From assembly GCF_048771995.1 (NCBI RefSeq), contig NC_133034.1, positions 5,467,001 through 5,531,000 of the forward strand: a stretch of 64,000 nt of DNA, written 5' to 3'. The notes below the pieces were generated by a model that saw nothing but the letters and a program-made list of their open reading frames with translations, made no database searches and had not been told where the DNA came from. Origin of the DNA: Taeniopygia guttata. Lineage: Eukaryota; Chordata; Aves; Passeriformes; Estrildidae. A program made the translations under genes and the position numbers. This document shows positions 32,864 through 44,970 of the stretch, in pieces (positions within the stretch are counted from its first letter, which is position 1; each line of letters starts with the position of its first letter).

Positions 32864-33110
32864 TTCTGACTCAGCAAATGGTAACAAAGGGAGGATGGCG
32901 AAGCCTTCCTTTATTCCATAATCCTGTTTGCTTTTCTGGAAATCGGCTATAGCCTCAGAATCACTGACTCAATTTTTGGATCCTATTCTCATGACAAAGC
33001 GGCTGTCTGGTTTAAAACAAGCCCGTTATAAAAAGGGCACCTCAGATCCTGGCTGTTTGTAACAGCTGCTGACATTCCTCCAGCACAGGGGAGCTTGGCT
33101 GGAACGGAAA
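32864..33110 (+). promoter_or_regulatory. CRYGS promoter with Maf/AP-1-like sites and TATA box
   Basis: TATAAAAA lies at 33027-33034, fitting a start site near 33055-33060. A site at 32864-32876 matches the Maf recognition element TGCTGACTCAGCA at 12 of 13 bases, and a second TGACTCA is at 32965-32971. Large Maf factors drive crystallin genes in bird and mammal lens, so the sites fit lens control. Binding itself is inferred. Confidence 0.7.
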
Positions 33111-36100
33111 ATGTCCAGAGCTGGAACCAAGGTAGGTTTGTTTGCTGTGTATTCATGATTTTGGCTAAAAGTGCGGAATTTCTCAGGGATGAATTGTGGA
33201 GAAACTTTGTTTTGTTCTACTGACAGTTTCCACCTCTGTCGACATGTGGGCAGGGGGAGATGCTTGAAATCCCTCCCCACATGGAGGGAAGCTGGAGCTG
33301 AGCCCTCCCAGGTATTTTCCCAGATTTTGTCTGGTTCCTCTAGGTGTGGCTGTGCCAGAGGATGGAGTCAAGCGCAGTGACTGGTGAGGAGGCATTTTGA
33401 AGTGGTTCTAAACCAGCAGGATCTGATGCCTTATGAATTGGGGGTGGAGGGGCTGTGCCAGCCGGGAATCATTGTGTTTGTGGTGTGGAGTCTCACGGAA
33501 GGGTCCCTTGGAGCCTTGGGAGAGCCTGACTGCCAGGACCAGCAGATCTGCCACATCCCTTTTCCATGGTGGAGCAGAGGGTGCTGTACCAGAAGGGCTC
33601 CTGGGCAGTGGCCATGGCACTGAAGGGAACAGTGCTCCCTGAGGGATGCACACCAGCCTTGGCATCTGGTGCAAATGGCAGGGATGAACTGGAATCGGAG
33701 AAGGAGGTAGGTTGGGAAGCTCAGCTTCAGCTGCAGCAACATCTCAGGTGGGGATCCAGCTCCTCAAGCTTGGGTTTAGCAGAGCTGAGCTGGCTGATAT
33801 CACAGAACTTGTACTGGGCAGGGAGAAACAGCTGGGAAAGGAAAGAGGGGCAAGGATTTTGTCCAGTGTCCCCTGTGGAATGTCAAACACAGGAAGCTGT
33901 GGGAAGGGCTTCATCTGAGTTTAGCTTTTGGGTTGGATTCCTTTTCGCCTGTGGAGGCTGTGAGATCCAAGGGTCTTTGGAAGCAGAGTGGGATTGGAGG
34001 CACTGGGCAATGCCATGGGAGATCTGGTCTTGGATTTCCCGTGTCCTTCAGCTCTGTGGCTCTCAGGGCTTGGGCTGTTGGTCTGGGAAGCAGAGGAGGG
34101 TGTGCTGGTGGCTCACAAATCCCGGGGTGCAAACTTTCTGTACCTGAGCCTAAAAAAGGTGCTGGGGAACTGCAACTGCTTCATCCTTGAGTCTCCTGTC
34201 AGCTTGGAAATCCTTGAGCACATTCTGCCTTTCCCCTGCCAAAAGCCATGCCCCCTTGGAGCATGCCATGGGGAATTAATGGAATATGTGCTGCTGGGGG
34301 GCAGCAAGATGCCCAGAGGGAGTTATCTCCTATTTCTGTATGCTGTGCTCTTGTTTAGCACATTCCAGGGAGAAGAAAAGGGTAAAATAGCAAAATTCCT
34401 CACAATCCCGGTGAGTGATCTGCCCTGGAGAGGGATCACTGCTGACAGAGGAGGCACTACTGGATATTTTTTATGGATTTCCTTCTAGCTAAGCTACTGT
34501 TGAAAAGAAATATGTGGTAACTCAGTGAGGTGACCAAAGCGAGAGTCTTATATTCCTGCAAGCAAGAGCTGCTCTGGCAAATGTGGTATGTGCCTGATAA
34601 CCCCCAAAAGACAAGGTTTGGGCATGGAGAGGTCAACAGGGGATTGCTGGGAGCAGAGCTCCTGGAGGGTTTGGCTGAAGGAAAGTGATTCCCCTGCGAG
34701 TGAGAGGGGACAGAAAGAAAGCTGCAAACCTGGAATTGGAATCTGTAATTCGTCTGTAATTATTCTATGGGTAAAAACACCAACCTGCTCTGTTGGTGCC
34801 TGAATTCTTGCAGGAAAGCTGGGAAGCAAAGGTCTGAAATTAGCTGAGGGTGTGTCTGAAGGGCTGTGCTGGAGAGCAGGGGAGGATCCTTAAATTTAAC
34901 CAGGGAGCAGCACATTGGTTGGACACAGCTCTGTAGGAATGGCCATATCCTTAACGTGCCTTTGGATTTCTTTGGCTTTGTGGTTTTATAAACTCAGGGA
35001 AAATTCCCCCCCTGGAAACATCAAGAAGCTTTGCCAAGCTCCAGTTTAGTTGTGTTAGGCTGGGTAGGGAAGGAACATCACTGAATCCCAGAATAGTTTG
35101 GATTGGAAAGGACCTTAAAGCCCATCCAGTTCCACCCCCTTCCATGGGCAGGGACACCTTCCACTATCTCAGGTTCCTGCAAGCCCCATCCAGCCTGGCC
35201 TTGAACTCTTCCAGGTTCCCTCTGCCCAGAAAGCAGATCCACAGTGGGCAGAGTTCATCATCAGCCATGGTGGACAGGAGGGGGACAGATGCTGGAGAGA
35301 GGGATCAGCCATGCCAGCAGAGGATAATGCTGAACTGGGAATAAATTAATCCCTGCAGAGGGTTTTCCAGGGATGCTGTGGCTTCCTTGACCACTGGCTT
35401 CAAGAAGAGGATGACTGGTGATGCGTGACTGCCAAGCCCAGTGAGCAGAGCTTTCAGTGTTGCCTTTGGGTCAGGCTGGCAGATTTTTGGGTGATATCTT
35501 TAGGGACAATGATCCAGAACTAGGATCTGGAAAAGGCAGCGGGTTGTGGCCAGGAAGACCTCGCCAGTGTGCTTAACTGCCCAAGAGAGAGAAAACAGGA
35601 GCTGGGCATTTCAGTGCTCTCCTTTCATAGCCTTTATTCACTGCTGGAAAGGTCAGAGTGATTTCCAGCTCCCCACTGGAGGTGGGAAGAGTTTGCTCAG
35701 GATGTTAGGGGACAGGTTGTTTTGTGTGCACCAAGTGCTTCGTGATAGTGAATCAGTCATTGAAATTAAGAGGGAAAATTGCATTATCCTAATAAATGTC
35801 CAGTAACAAGCCACAAAATCAAGAGCATGAATCCTCTGGCAGATCAGTCTGACTCCCCAGATCTCTCGGTCAGGCTGGTGGAACATGCTGACCAACCAGC
35901 TCCAGGAAAACCCTGACTAATTTAATTTTTAGCACAAAACAAATGATTAAAAATAAAAAGTGAGAGATTTGTCCTGGATTTGGGTTGAAACACTGGCAAT
36001 GAATTATTTTTTTAAGAGCAGGGAGGTTACATTGATACCAGTAGCCAAAGCACTGTAGGTGAAGTACAGGAGGTGGGGGTGTGTCTTAATACTCAAACTA

Positions 36101-39100
36101 TGGAAAAAAAATGGGAAAAATGGATTGTGGACCACTGCATGTTGGGTGTGGCCAGAAAGATTCTCTCTAGACCATCTGGTGTTGTGAGCAAGAAAGGGAT
36201 GCAGTCAAGATAGATGTGATGGTTTGGGAATCCTCTTGGAGAAGAGCAACGTTTGATGGGTAATTGTCACATGGGAGGATCTAAAAATGGGGTTGGAGAA
36301 AGGACTGGTCTGGTTTAGGGCTTGGCAATATTTTCATGAAAGGATTTTTGAGGAAAACTGGGTCTCCTCTCCAGGGCTGGCCAGGTGGGTGATACCTCAG
36401 GTGGGAGGAATGGGATTTGCTCATCAGCTCCCAAGATCATCTCAAGGCAGGTTGTGATCAAGGATAAAGTGCTTTGGGGTCAGCAGCCTGCCTATAGAGC
36501 AGCTCTTGGGACAGAAATGTGGGGATGGATCGTGAATTTGTCAGAGGTTTTGTGGACTTGCAGCAACCAAAGCAGAACAAGCCAACTGCAAATACAATCT
36601 TTGGATATCCATAAAACTGCTCCCCACCATGCACATGGAATGCTCCCCTAGGTTCTCCTGGCATGGGCAAAGCTTGTGTGATGTCCAGCTTTGGGCAGTG
36701 AGTTTTGAGAAAGGGAGTTTTGGGTTGTTCAAGTGGGAATGAGGATGGGCTGGAAGACATGACCTGGGAGGAAAGAGAATTCTCCCCCACCCTTATCAGT
36801 AAAGATCTTTCTGCAAACTCTTGGTAAGTCAGTATAAAGGAAATAATGGAATTGTTAAGGCTGGAAAAGCACTCTAAAGGCCTCAAGTCCAACTGCTAAC
36901 CCAGTGCTGCCAGACCCACCCATGTCCCCAAAAACCTGCCTTGTACTTTCCATTGACTTCTCACAGCCGTAGTTCAGTAACTCCTGACCTAGAGGAGGTG
37001 GGAGGGAATTGCTTTGATAGTGTTTTGCTAGAAAAAAGGACAGGGACTTCTCCGTGGGAGTGTTGTGTTGGGCTGGGACAGAACAAAGGTCTGGGAAGGA
37101 CAGAACACTGGTGGCAGCTGGAGGCACTGGGGCCAGACAGGTGAATTAGTCTGACTGACTGCAGATGGTCCCGTTCCATGGCTGGACTCGATGATTTCTG
37201 ACATCTGAAAGGGATCTGCTTTCAGGTATTTCCTGCCATGATGTGGCTGGAATATGGAGGCCTGTGCTGGATGAGGAACCTCCCCACTCTCCCCCCTCTG
37301 CTCATTTCAGGTCACCTTCTATGAAGACAAGAACTTCCTCGGCCGTTACTACGAGTGCGACAGCGACTGCCCCGATTTCCACTCCTACCTGAGCCGCTGC
37401 AACTCCATCCGTGTGGATGGAGGCACCTGGGTGGCCTACGAGAGACCCAACTATGCTGGGAACATGTATGTGCTGAGCCACGGGGAGTACCCTGACTACC
37501 ACCACTGGATGGGCCTCAACGACCGCCTGGGCTCCTGCAAGTACATCCAGATCGTAGGTGTCGCCCCTTCCCAGGGGCTGCTGTCACCTACTGCCAGCGT
37601 GGGAGGTTTCACCTGGGGGAACGTGGTGCCCATCACCCTGGGGAGCCACAGACAGGGTGGCTGCAGAGGGTTTGCTCTGGGAGTAGCCGAGGTGTTTGGT
37701 GTGGGGAGAAGGTGAATGTCTCCCACTCTGGATTGCAGTGGGAAAAGGCAGATGCCTCTGAGTGTGGGTGAGCTCCATAGGGACAGCAGTATAATTTCAT
37801 TAACATGTTCCTTTAGGAATTTCAGTGGCCAGGCAGGCTGCTCCAAAGTTTGCTTCTTGCCTTTTCCCTGATGTGCAACCAATAGATCCAACAGGCTCAA
37901 GGCCTGTGACAGTGGTTTTGCAGGAACATTTAGAATGAGGGGACGTTTCCTCTCTGGCAAGCCAGGACTCCCTTCTGATACAGGGCACTGAATCCGTGTC
38001 ACCAAACCCCTCTGGGCATGGAGGGACCAAGGCCAGTAGCAGCCCTGGAGTGTCCAGAAACAGGAGGGATGCCTGGAGCCCTCCTTGGCCATGCTTGGAG
38101 CAGCCTGGTGCCTCCTGGTGTCAGGAGAGCAAAGGAGATGTGCTCATCCCCTCCTAACTGATGGGGAGAAAGGAACAGAGGGAATGATCCTTTTGGGAAG
38201 CCTATGGGGAGGAGCATCCTTTAAAACTGGGATTGTGGATGAAGTGTGGATTGGTGGTGCTGCTGCTGCTGAGGTTTTCCAGCAGTGGGGCAGACAGTGG
38301 TGATCCACAGGTTGCTGACTTGGAGCACGGCCATGAATTTCCCACTGCATGGAGCAGGTCTCACAACTGAGAACGGGTTTTGCTTTTCTGCATGAGAGTC
38401 TAACGCCCCTCTGAGCCTGTTCTGGCTTTGAGCTAAGTCCCTTTCCATGGGGCAAAGAGAGTTTCCAGCCCATTCAGAGCACTGATCTGGCTTAAGACAT
38501 GGAGCCAAAACACGTGCGAGATGTAAGAGCAGCACAGCTTCCTCCACCAGGATGAAATGTGGGCTCCTTATCCTGCATATCCACCTGGTCCTGGCTTTCC
38601 CTCCTGCCTTGGGGAGACCCCGAGACCCCGCAGAGCTCGGCTGGGGCTGGCAAGGAAGGGGCTGGCTGGGGAAGAGGTGTCCAGGCAGCTGCAGATCAGA
38701 CGCTGCCGCGCTGCCTTTGGGCAAGGAGCGCTTCCAAGCCCGGTGGGAACCAGCGCTGCCTCCGCAGCAACACGGCCCCGCCGGGGTCAGCAGCTCATTA
38801 AACTCCTCTCTGCCCGGAGGAGAGGGGATTGGAGGGGGTCTGGCTCCCTGATGCTCACGTGGAGCACTGAGGGGTTCAAGCAGCCCGGGATCGCGAGACC
38901 GGTGCTGCTGACTCAAGCTTATCCCTGTTCTGCATGTGACGCTCTGTTAAAATTTACCCCAGCTGCTTCTCCCTGTGCTTTTGGAGGCTGACGTGAGATT
39001 TCAACCCTGTGCTGGGGTGGTTGGTACCTGATCTGAGTCGGGCTGTGCCCAAACTCTGCCCCTGTGTCAGAGCTGGGACGTGTCAGCGCTTCCATCCGAT

Positions 39101-39620
39101 GTTCTGGGTGCCAGTGAAGCCACCCAGAGAAGCTGTGGCTGCCCCATCCCTACAAGTGTCCAAGGCCGGGTTGGATGGGGCTTGGAGCAACTTGGGATAG
39201 TGGGAGGTGTGCCCTCTGTCAGCAGGGAGGTAGAATTGGATGATCTTTAAATCCCTTCCAACCCAAACCTTCCCACGACTCTATGATTTTCTCTCTCCCT
39301 CACCCCCCCTTTTTTTTTCTTTTTTAATTTTTTTTTCTTTTTCCCAGCCAAGCGGAGGCCGAGGCCACATCCAGGTGTTTGAGAAGGGAGACTTTGGCGG
39401 GCAGATGTTCGAAGCCACTGAAGACTGCCCCTCCATCATGGAGGAGTGGCACATGCGTGAGGTGCACGCCTGCAGGGTGCTGGAAGGTGTTTGGGTGTTC
39501 TACGAGCATCCCAACTACCGGGGCCGGCAGTACGTGCTGCCCAAGGGCGAGTACCACAAGCCCGTGGAGTGGGGCGCGGCCAGCCCCGCCGTGCAGTCCT
39601 TCCGCAGCATCTCCGAGTGA
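33111..39620 (+). CDS. CRYGS: CRYGS, gamma-S crystallin (three exons)
   Basis: Gamma-S crystallin is a monomeric structural protein of the eye lens. Exons are 33111-33131 (MSRAGTK), 37311-37553 and 39348-39620, with phase-0 GT-AG introns, giving 178 aa, the human length. Exon 2 encodes the N-terminal domain (Greek keys 1-2: [17 protein letters not shown] through [11 protein letters not shown]) and exon 3 the C-terminal domain (Greek keys 3-4: [14 protein letters not shown] through [16 protein letters not shown]). The one-exon-per-domain layout is typical of the family. Cys23 and Cys27 are present, but the cysteine I recall at human 25 is serine here. A TATA box sits about 80 bp before the ATG, and the 3'UTR is very short. 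It follows TBCCD1 on the same strand, as in human. Confidence 0.98.
35085..35225 (-). mobile_element. CR1 LINE 3' fragment in CRYGS intron 1
   Basis: 'tttggattggaaaggacctt' and 'ggcagggacaccttccacta' are the reverse CR1 end. Confidence 0.9.
36843..36945 (-). mobile_element. CR1 LINE 3' scrap in CRYGS intron 1
   Basis: 'gttaaggctggaaaagcac' followed by 'caagtccaactgctaaccca' and 'cacccatgtcccc' matches the reverse of the CR1 subfamily that ends in 'ggacatggg'. Confidence 0.75.
37554..39347 (+). other. CRYGS intron 2 (1.8 kb)
   Basis: Mostly unique sequence with a GC-rich patch at 38580-38830 and a CR1 fragment near the 3' end (39113-39290). A long C/T-rich stretch (39290-39345) leads into the exon 3 acceptor. 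No additional exon is seen. Confidence 0.6.
39113..39290 (+). mobile_element. CR1 LINE 3' fragment beside CRYGS exon 3
   Basis: 'agagaagctgtggctgcccc', 'gcttggagcaacttgggata' and 'aaatcccttccaacccaaac' then 'gactctatgatttt'. Its 3' end abuts the pyrimidine tract of the exon 3 acceptor, about 57 bp from the AG. Confidence 0.93.
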
Positions 39621-39650
39621 GCCAGCCCCGCCAACGCGCTGCACACCCCC

Positions 39651-39656
39651 AATAAA
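39651..39656 (+). terminator. Poly(A) signal AATAAA, CRYGS
   Basis: It lies 31 nt after the TGA stop, giving an unusually short 3'UTR of roughly 50 nt. A T/G-rich stretch (ttgtcccgcttattcc) follows. Confidence 0.9.
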
Positions 39657-39675
39657 GCAACTGAGTCGCTCAGCT

Positions 39676-42600
39676 CCGCCTTGTCCCGCTTATTCCCGGG
39701 GTTTGGGTGTGACATGTCCTGCCTCCTGGAAGATGGGGTGGAGCACAGCCTTCTGTGCCTCATTGTCCCCCCGTTGCCCATCCCCTGTCTCTCTGATCCT
39801 TTAGGAAAAAGTCACCCCGATGCTGGAGTTTGTGCTCCAGCCTTTGGCCATCCCGGTGGAGCAGTGGGACCACACATCCCTGGGTGCCAGTTTTCGGTGG
39901 TGGCTGCGGGTGGCTGGGTCTGTCATGTCCCTGTGGAGTCCCTGCCTGCTCTCTTGCTGTTCCATGGTGGCTTGGGAGAAGGGAAGAGGTTTTTGCCAGT
40001 GCCATGTGTCCTCCTGGACAGCCTGAGCAGGCAGCTGCTGTCCTGGTACTGGATGAGTTTGTGCTTCTCATGATGCATGGGGTGACAGGACTGGGAAAAA
40101 ATTGAGCTCTCAGATGGAGCTGGAGGGGGACAGCCATAATCACCATGGGGGATGCTGGGGACACTGGCAGCCCAGTGTGTCATGTTGTCAGTGTCTCAGG
40201 ATGTCCCCTGGAGATGTGAGACAAGGGATTCAGCTGCTTAAACTGGGCTGGGCACTGCACGGAGCCGGGAGCTGGAAGCAGGAGGGTGGCCTGGGTGTGG
40301 GATAGAGGCAGTGAGTGCTGCTGGAGGGCAGGAAGAGCTCCCTGGACATCTGAGATGTAGAGGGGGCTCCCAGTTAGCCACCAGAAATGCCCCATTTTCC
40401 CGGTGCTGCCAGAGGAGAGGCAGGTCCCAGGCACAGCCTCCCGGGCAGGAATAACTGATGGCTGGGCACTCTTCCCCTGGGAACCCCGGGGCCGTGCAGC
40501 CTGCTTGCACATGGAGCTGAGGGACTTTGGGACAATGAGGCTGGAGGTGGAAGCAGAGCCCTCCCAGCCGTGCTCTGCAATCTCCTCCCGTTGATGTATG
40601 AGGTTATTACGGAGCAGGGAGCCAGGGGAAGGGATGCTCGTCAAGCCACGGGGCTGCCACCTCCTGGGAAAGCTGCTGCCGGTGGGGAATGGGAAGGAGC
40701 TGCCCAGTCCAGTCCCCTGGACTTCCCTCAGCACAAAGATGAACTGAAGAGTTGCCTTCCCCTTCTTCCTCCTCTCCCTGCTGTCTATCACCCCCTCCCT
40801 TAGAGCCCTGCCCCATTCCATCCTTTCCCTGCAAACAGTGATGCATCTTCACCCACTTCCATCCCTCCTCCCCCTCACAGATCAGCAGGATGCAGATGAC
40901 CCAGCAACATAGTTGGGTTTCACTGGTTTTATTTCCCATAATATTTCTCCAGGACCAACCAACCCTCAGCTCCAGCTCCCCTTTTCCCCCTGGCTCCTGG
41001 CAAAGCTCTCTGAGGGCAGCAGCTTGAGCACAGCCTGGCTCCTGGGTTGTTTTTTTGGTTGGTTTTTTTTTTTTTTTTTTTTTTTTTTTTGACAGTGAGC
41101 CTGTTGCTGTCCCTGTTGTGGATGGCAAATCTGTAGGTAGGTGAGCTCCACCCAGTGCATTTCTAGCCACCTCCCACCCTGATTCTGGGAATGTCCCCCT
41201 GTCCCCATCCCACATGCCCTGCACTGGATGGGTTTGGGATGCTCCAGCTCTGTGGCTGCTGGTATTCATCCACCCCAGAGCATTGGAGGAGCCAGACCTG
41301 GATCTGGTTTGCCCTTAAGGTAATGTTTTCCCATGTCCTTCCCTTTCACTGCTGATCTCCCCACTTTTAAAACCCAGTTATCCCAAGTCTTCCATCCTTC
41401 TCCTTGTCCTCCAGGCTCTTGCCCTCGGGTGAACATTGTGTCCTCAACATTTGCAACCAACACAAATAACAATAAACTTCTACTTGGCTGTTTTCTTTAC
41501 CATTAGTTTTTATTTTCTTGTTATCCAGATGACTTTTCCATTTTTCCCTCGCCACGGCGGAGCAGGGCGCCCGTGGAGATGAGCGGGGAGCGCAGCAGTG
41601 CGAGCCCAGCCGTGCTGATGCCGGGTTTTCCTTGACAGCTAATTTCCATTCCCAGTATCAGGGGGTCTGCTCCAGTAATTGGCATGCAGATTGTGTCCGG
41701 TGGGCCTGTTAGACATGAGCAAAGGCTCTGCTGCTTGGAATAAGCCAACCCCAGGCTGATGGATGGGGTGTAAGGAGGTCATGGGGAGAGAGAATTTCCA
41801 GATGCCCACATGCACACACCTGAGAAATTTCCCATTGCATGCCCTCCCCCCATCCCTACTTTCCTTATCCAGCAAACTCTAATCTATCATATTTCATTGA
41901 GACAAATCCTGCTCCGTTTCTCTGTTTTCCCCTTTTTCCCTCTAAGGGAAATGTGATGGAACCTGCTCCTGGATTTAATGAGAAGATGGTGCAGCGTAGC
42001 AGGAATTAAAGCGGTGCCATGCTTCATTAGCACTTGGGGATCACATGGAGCAGCCCAGATGTTAATTACACTTTGGGAATTAATTGGTATAAGGCATTCC
42101 TCTCCTCTATCATCCGTAATCCGGTGGGTGTGTGAGGACTTCTGGAAGCAGAGAGCTCCAGGCTGGTGTCTGTCTGTCCGTCCCCCCTCCTCAGCCTGCC
42201 TGGCACCGGCTGTGACTGAGGGACACTGGCTGGTTTGGAAATTTTGAAGTCACCTTCATTTCCATCCCCTTGGTGGCCAAGGACCTGCTGTAATTTTTCC
42301 CTCTTTTCCTTCCTGTGCCACTCTCCTCCAAAATTTGTTCTGCAGCTGCTGGGGGAAGGAGGTCTGGATGGGATGGGGCAATGGTGGGAGGTGGCACTGT
42401 GTTGAAGGAGGAAAGAGCATTCCCCTTAGAGCTGGTCATCCCCAGTGGGTTCTAGGACATCCTGGTCCTTTCTCTTGCTCCTTGAACTGTCCTTGCTGGC
42501 CCATCCCTTCCCTCCAGCTCTGGAGGCAGACAGGGGAGCCTTAATCTGCCCCCACAGCACCTCTGCTGCTGAAATCTCACCAGTTGTCCCAGGCCAACAG

Positions 42601-43604
42601 TCTCCACTTTCTTCCCTTTTCCAAAAACCTTGGGCTCAGCCTGACAAAATGCAAAAGCTGAGGGGGGTGTTATTTTGCCAGAGGACAGAAACGATATGGT
42701 TGGAAATGAAGGATGCTGTGGCAGTAGAGACAGCCACAATACACAGAGCATCACCACACAATTTCAGAAATCTCCAACCCATACAGAGTAACACCTCTTC
42801 AGAAGGCTGCAAGGGTCTGCCCTTCTTGTTCTTTGGCCCAACCTTTTATCCCCTCATGTTGATGCAGTGCCCCTGTGTGCCCTCTGCTCCCTTTGGTGGT
42901 TGCTCAGTGCCCCTGGGCACTCCATGGCTCATTGTGTCAGTGCTGCTCACCTGCTGCTCACAGCTGTGCCCATGGGGATGAGGCTGGGCCCATCCCAATC
43001 ACTACAAGCTGTGTACCTACAGAATATTCCTCTGAATGCTGCCAATTTGTTCCTTTCCTGAGCTGGCTGGTGGTGGCCCAGTGTGGGGCATGGATGTCTC
43101 TGTGATGGAGCAGCACATCTGTGGGATCTGGCCTGGAATTCACTGCACAGCCCCAGTGGGACACTCAAACTCAGCTCTGCTCCCGCCCCAAACTGCTCCC
43201 AGGCCCTGGCAGTGGGACACAGCCACTATAACCAGCCAAGGCTCCTATTTTCCCTCCTCTTCCTGAGGTCCTCAGGGCTTTGTGGGTCTTCCCTTGGTGT
43301 TGCTGGTGCTGCTTGGTCTCAAGGTGTCAGCACCTTGATGCATATTGTTCTGCAGCAAAGATCACTCCTGAATGAGAGCCACTGTCCCTTCCTTCCCATC
43401 CCTGGGAGGGCTCAAAAGGATGTGACAAAACAGAGCAATTCAAGGCCACTTGGTAGGAGTTAAAGAAAAATAATATTTTCAAAACTGCAAAATTAATGTT
43501 TTTGGTGTTGGATGGAGAAAGGAGATGTTTAATCCTTTTGTTTAAAATTTCTTGATTTTAGTTCTAGATTTTTGGGTTAGAGTTGGGCTTGGCTGTGCTG
43601 GGGT
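39676..43604. other. Gene-free DNA right of CRYGS
   Basis: No exon is supported. A T-run of about 28 bases lies at 41063-41090. The stretch at 41880-42140 is AT-rich and unique-looking, with TTAATTA and GGAATTAATT motifs, and could be a conserved noncoding element. The rest shows nothing specific. Confidence 0.45.
43452..43566 (+). repeat. About 115-bp direct repeat, copy A
   Basis: 'ggtaggagttaaag' at 43452 and, 55 bp on, 'gttggatggagaaagg' then 'ccttttgtttaaaatttctt' pair with 44971-45087 at the same internal spacing. Identity is lower at the start and clear at the end. Confidence 0.65.
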
Positions 43605-43735
43605 GCTTTTTGGGACTTTTAGGGGACTTTTCCAACCTAAGCAATTCTATAATTCCATGATTTTGCAATTCCATGAGTCTTGATTCCATGAGTCTATGGT
43701 CTATGATTCTATCCTTCCATGATTCTGTGGCTCAG
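43605..43735 (+). mobile_element. CR1 LINE 3' tail with ATTCTATG-type repeats
   Basis: 'ggacttttccaacctaagca' followed by repeated 'attccatga' and 'attctatcc' units, the microsatellite-like CR1 terminus, expanded here to about 100 bp. Confidence 0.8.
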
Positions 43736-44038
43736 GGCAGCACTTCATTGCCATCTGGTTCTGTTGGAGCCCTGCCACTTCAGATCCTGCATTTCCCACC
43801 ATCTGCTCACTGAACCCAAGTCCTTGAATGAGGAATTCAGCCTCCACCTCAACCCCTGCCTGGGCAGTCTGAAGATTCTCCCCAGTGACTGCAATCCCCA
43901 CTTTGGTTTTGACAAAAACTCTTTCCAGGTGTGGTTCTTTCCTCTGTTTTATATGTGATCCACCCCGTGCATTCCCTGTTGGCCCTGGCTGAGCTGTGGT
44001 TTCAGAATGCTCCTTCCATCCTGCTCTGAGCCTGTGGG
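43736..44038. other. Unique spacer, no gene
   Basis: No repeat, motif or coding exon is recognised between the CR1 tail and the solo LTR. Confidence 0.4.
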
Positions 44039-44438
44039 TGATGCCTTGTGAAGGCTGACCTCGAGCAGAGGCTAGACACAGTTAAACCATAAAGTCGGGA
44101 TTTAATAGGAGGCCTCAGTGGATACACATTAGGCACAAAATGGTCACAACATCTCTCACTTTTATAAGTTCTGGTTCATTTCCATATTGGAGTTAATTGT
44201 CCAATTAGCTTTAGGTTGTGAAGTCCCATCCTGCTTGTTTTTCTCTCTTCAGCCCATGTTGTTTGTGCTCTTGGGCCTGAGATTTGGATCATTTGTCCTT
44301 GGTCCCCAGCTGGAGAAGGAATTGTTTTGTCTCCCTGCTCTATGCAGAGACCTCATCATCCCCTAATATGGAGCTCAGACCCACCCACTAAAGCAGCACA
44401 GAGTCTGAAAAGTATAAAAGCTAAAGCCTGAGGCATCA
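44039..44438 (-). mobile_element. Solo LTR of an endogenous retrovirus (fossil)
   Basis: Exactly 400 bp with perfect 7-bp inverted ends (TGATGCC at the left, GGCATCA at the right). TGGG stands directly before and after, a possible 4-bp target duplication as left by ERV1/gammaretrovirus-like integrases. Read on the minus strand, a TATAAAAG box (near 44163) precedes an ATTAAA signal (near 44100) in LTR order. No internal genes remain, as expected after LTR-LTR recombination. Age cannot be dated from one LTR; the intact ends argue against extreme age. The subfamily is not identified. Confidence 0.78.
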
Positions 44439-44970
44439 TGGGGAAAAAGTCTGGCCCAAATCTGGGCGGGGAGAGCTGGAGCTGGTTTGTGTCTCTCACA
44501 CACAGATGTTCTGGAGACTCCATCACTGTCACACGTGTCCTGTCACCCGGAGGTGGCCATGGCTGGCCGTGCCCGTGAGTGTGAGTGGTGCTGGAGGAGG
44601 GAGCTGCATCTCCAGGATGTCTGCACGGCCCTGAGGGATGCTGGCACCCCAAATGGGGCTCTGAGGTCCCCTAGAATTGCAGAGGAGAGGGCAGGAGAGG
44701 AGGCAAAGGGGGAGAGGGCACTTCCCAGGGCTCCGTCCTTCCCTTTGCCAGAGCCCAGCAGAGGGCAATAGAAGCAAATGGAAGAGACGAGACCTTGCGA
44801 GGGATGTGAGCAGATTCCCAGGCAGAGCGACCTGGAAGCGGAGGGATGTGCAGGAGGATGTACAGGCAGAGGGATGGGCAAGAGTGGGGACGGTGCGCCC
44901 GGAACGCTGCGCAGGGAGCAGGGCTGGGGGCGGGTGCTGAAGGAGCAAAACAGCAAATGAAGCTTATTTT
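44439..44970. other. Unique spacer, no gene
   Basis: Moderately GC-rich, purine-rich near 44670-44940. No exon is supported. Confidence 0.4.

Larger units (their letters stand above)
33132..37310 (+). other. CRYGS intron 1 (4.2 kb)
   Basis: Contains two antisense CR1 fragments (35085-35225 and 36843-36945). The rest is unique-looking; the 193-codon open frame at 33566-34147 has no family motif and lacks splice context, so I do not call it. Confidence 0.55.

Noticed and set aside
33566-34147. 193-codon open frame in CRYGS intron 1
   Set aside because: It lies within an intron, and I recognise no domain in it.
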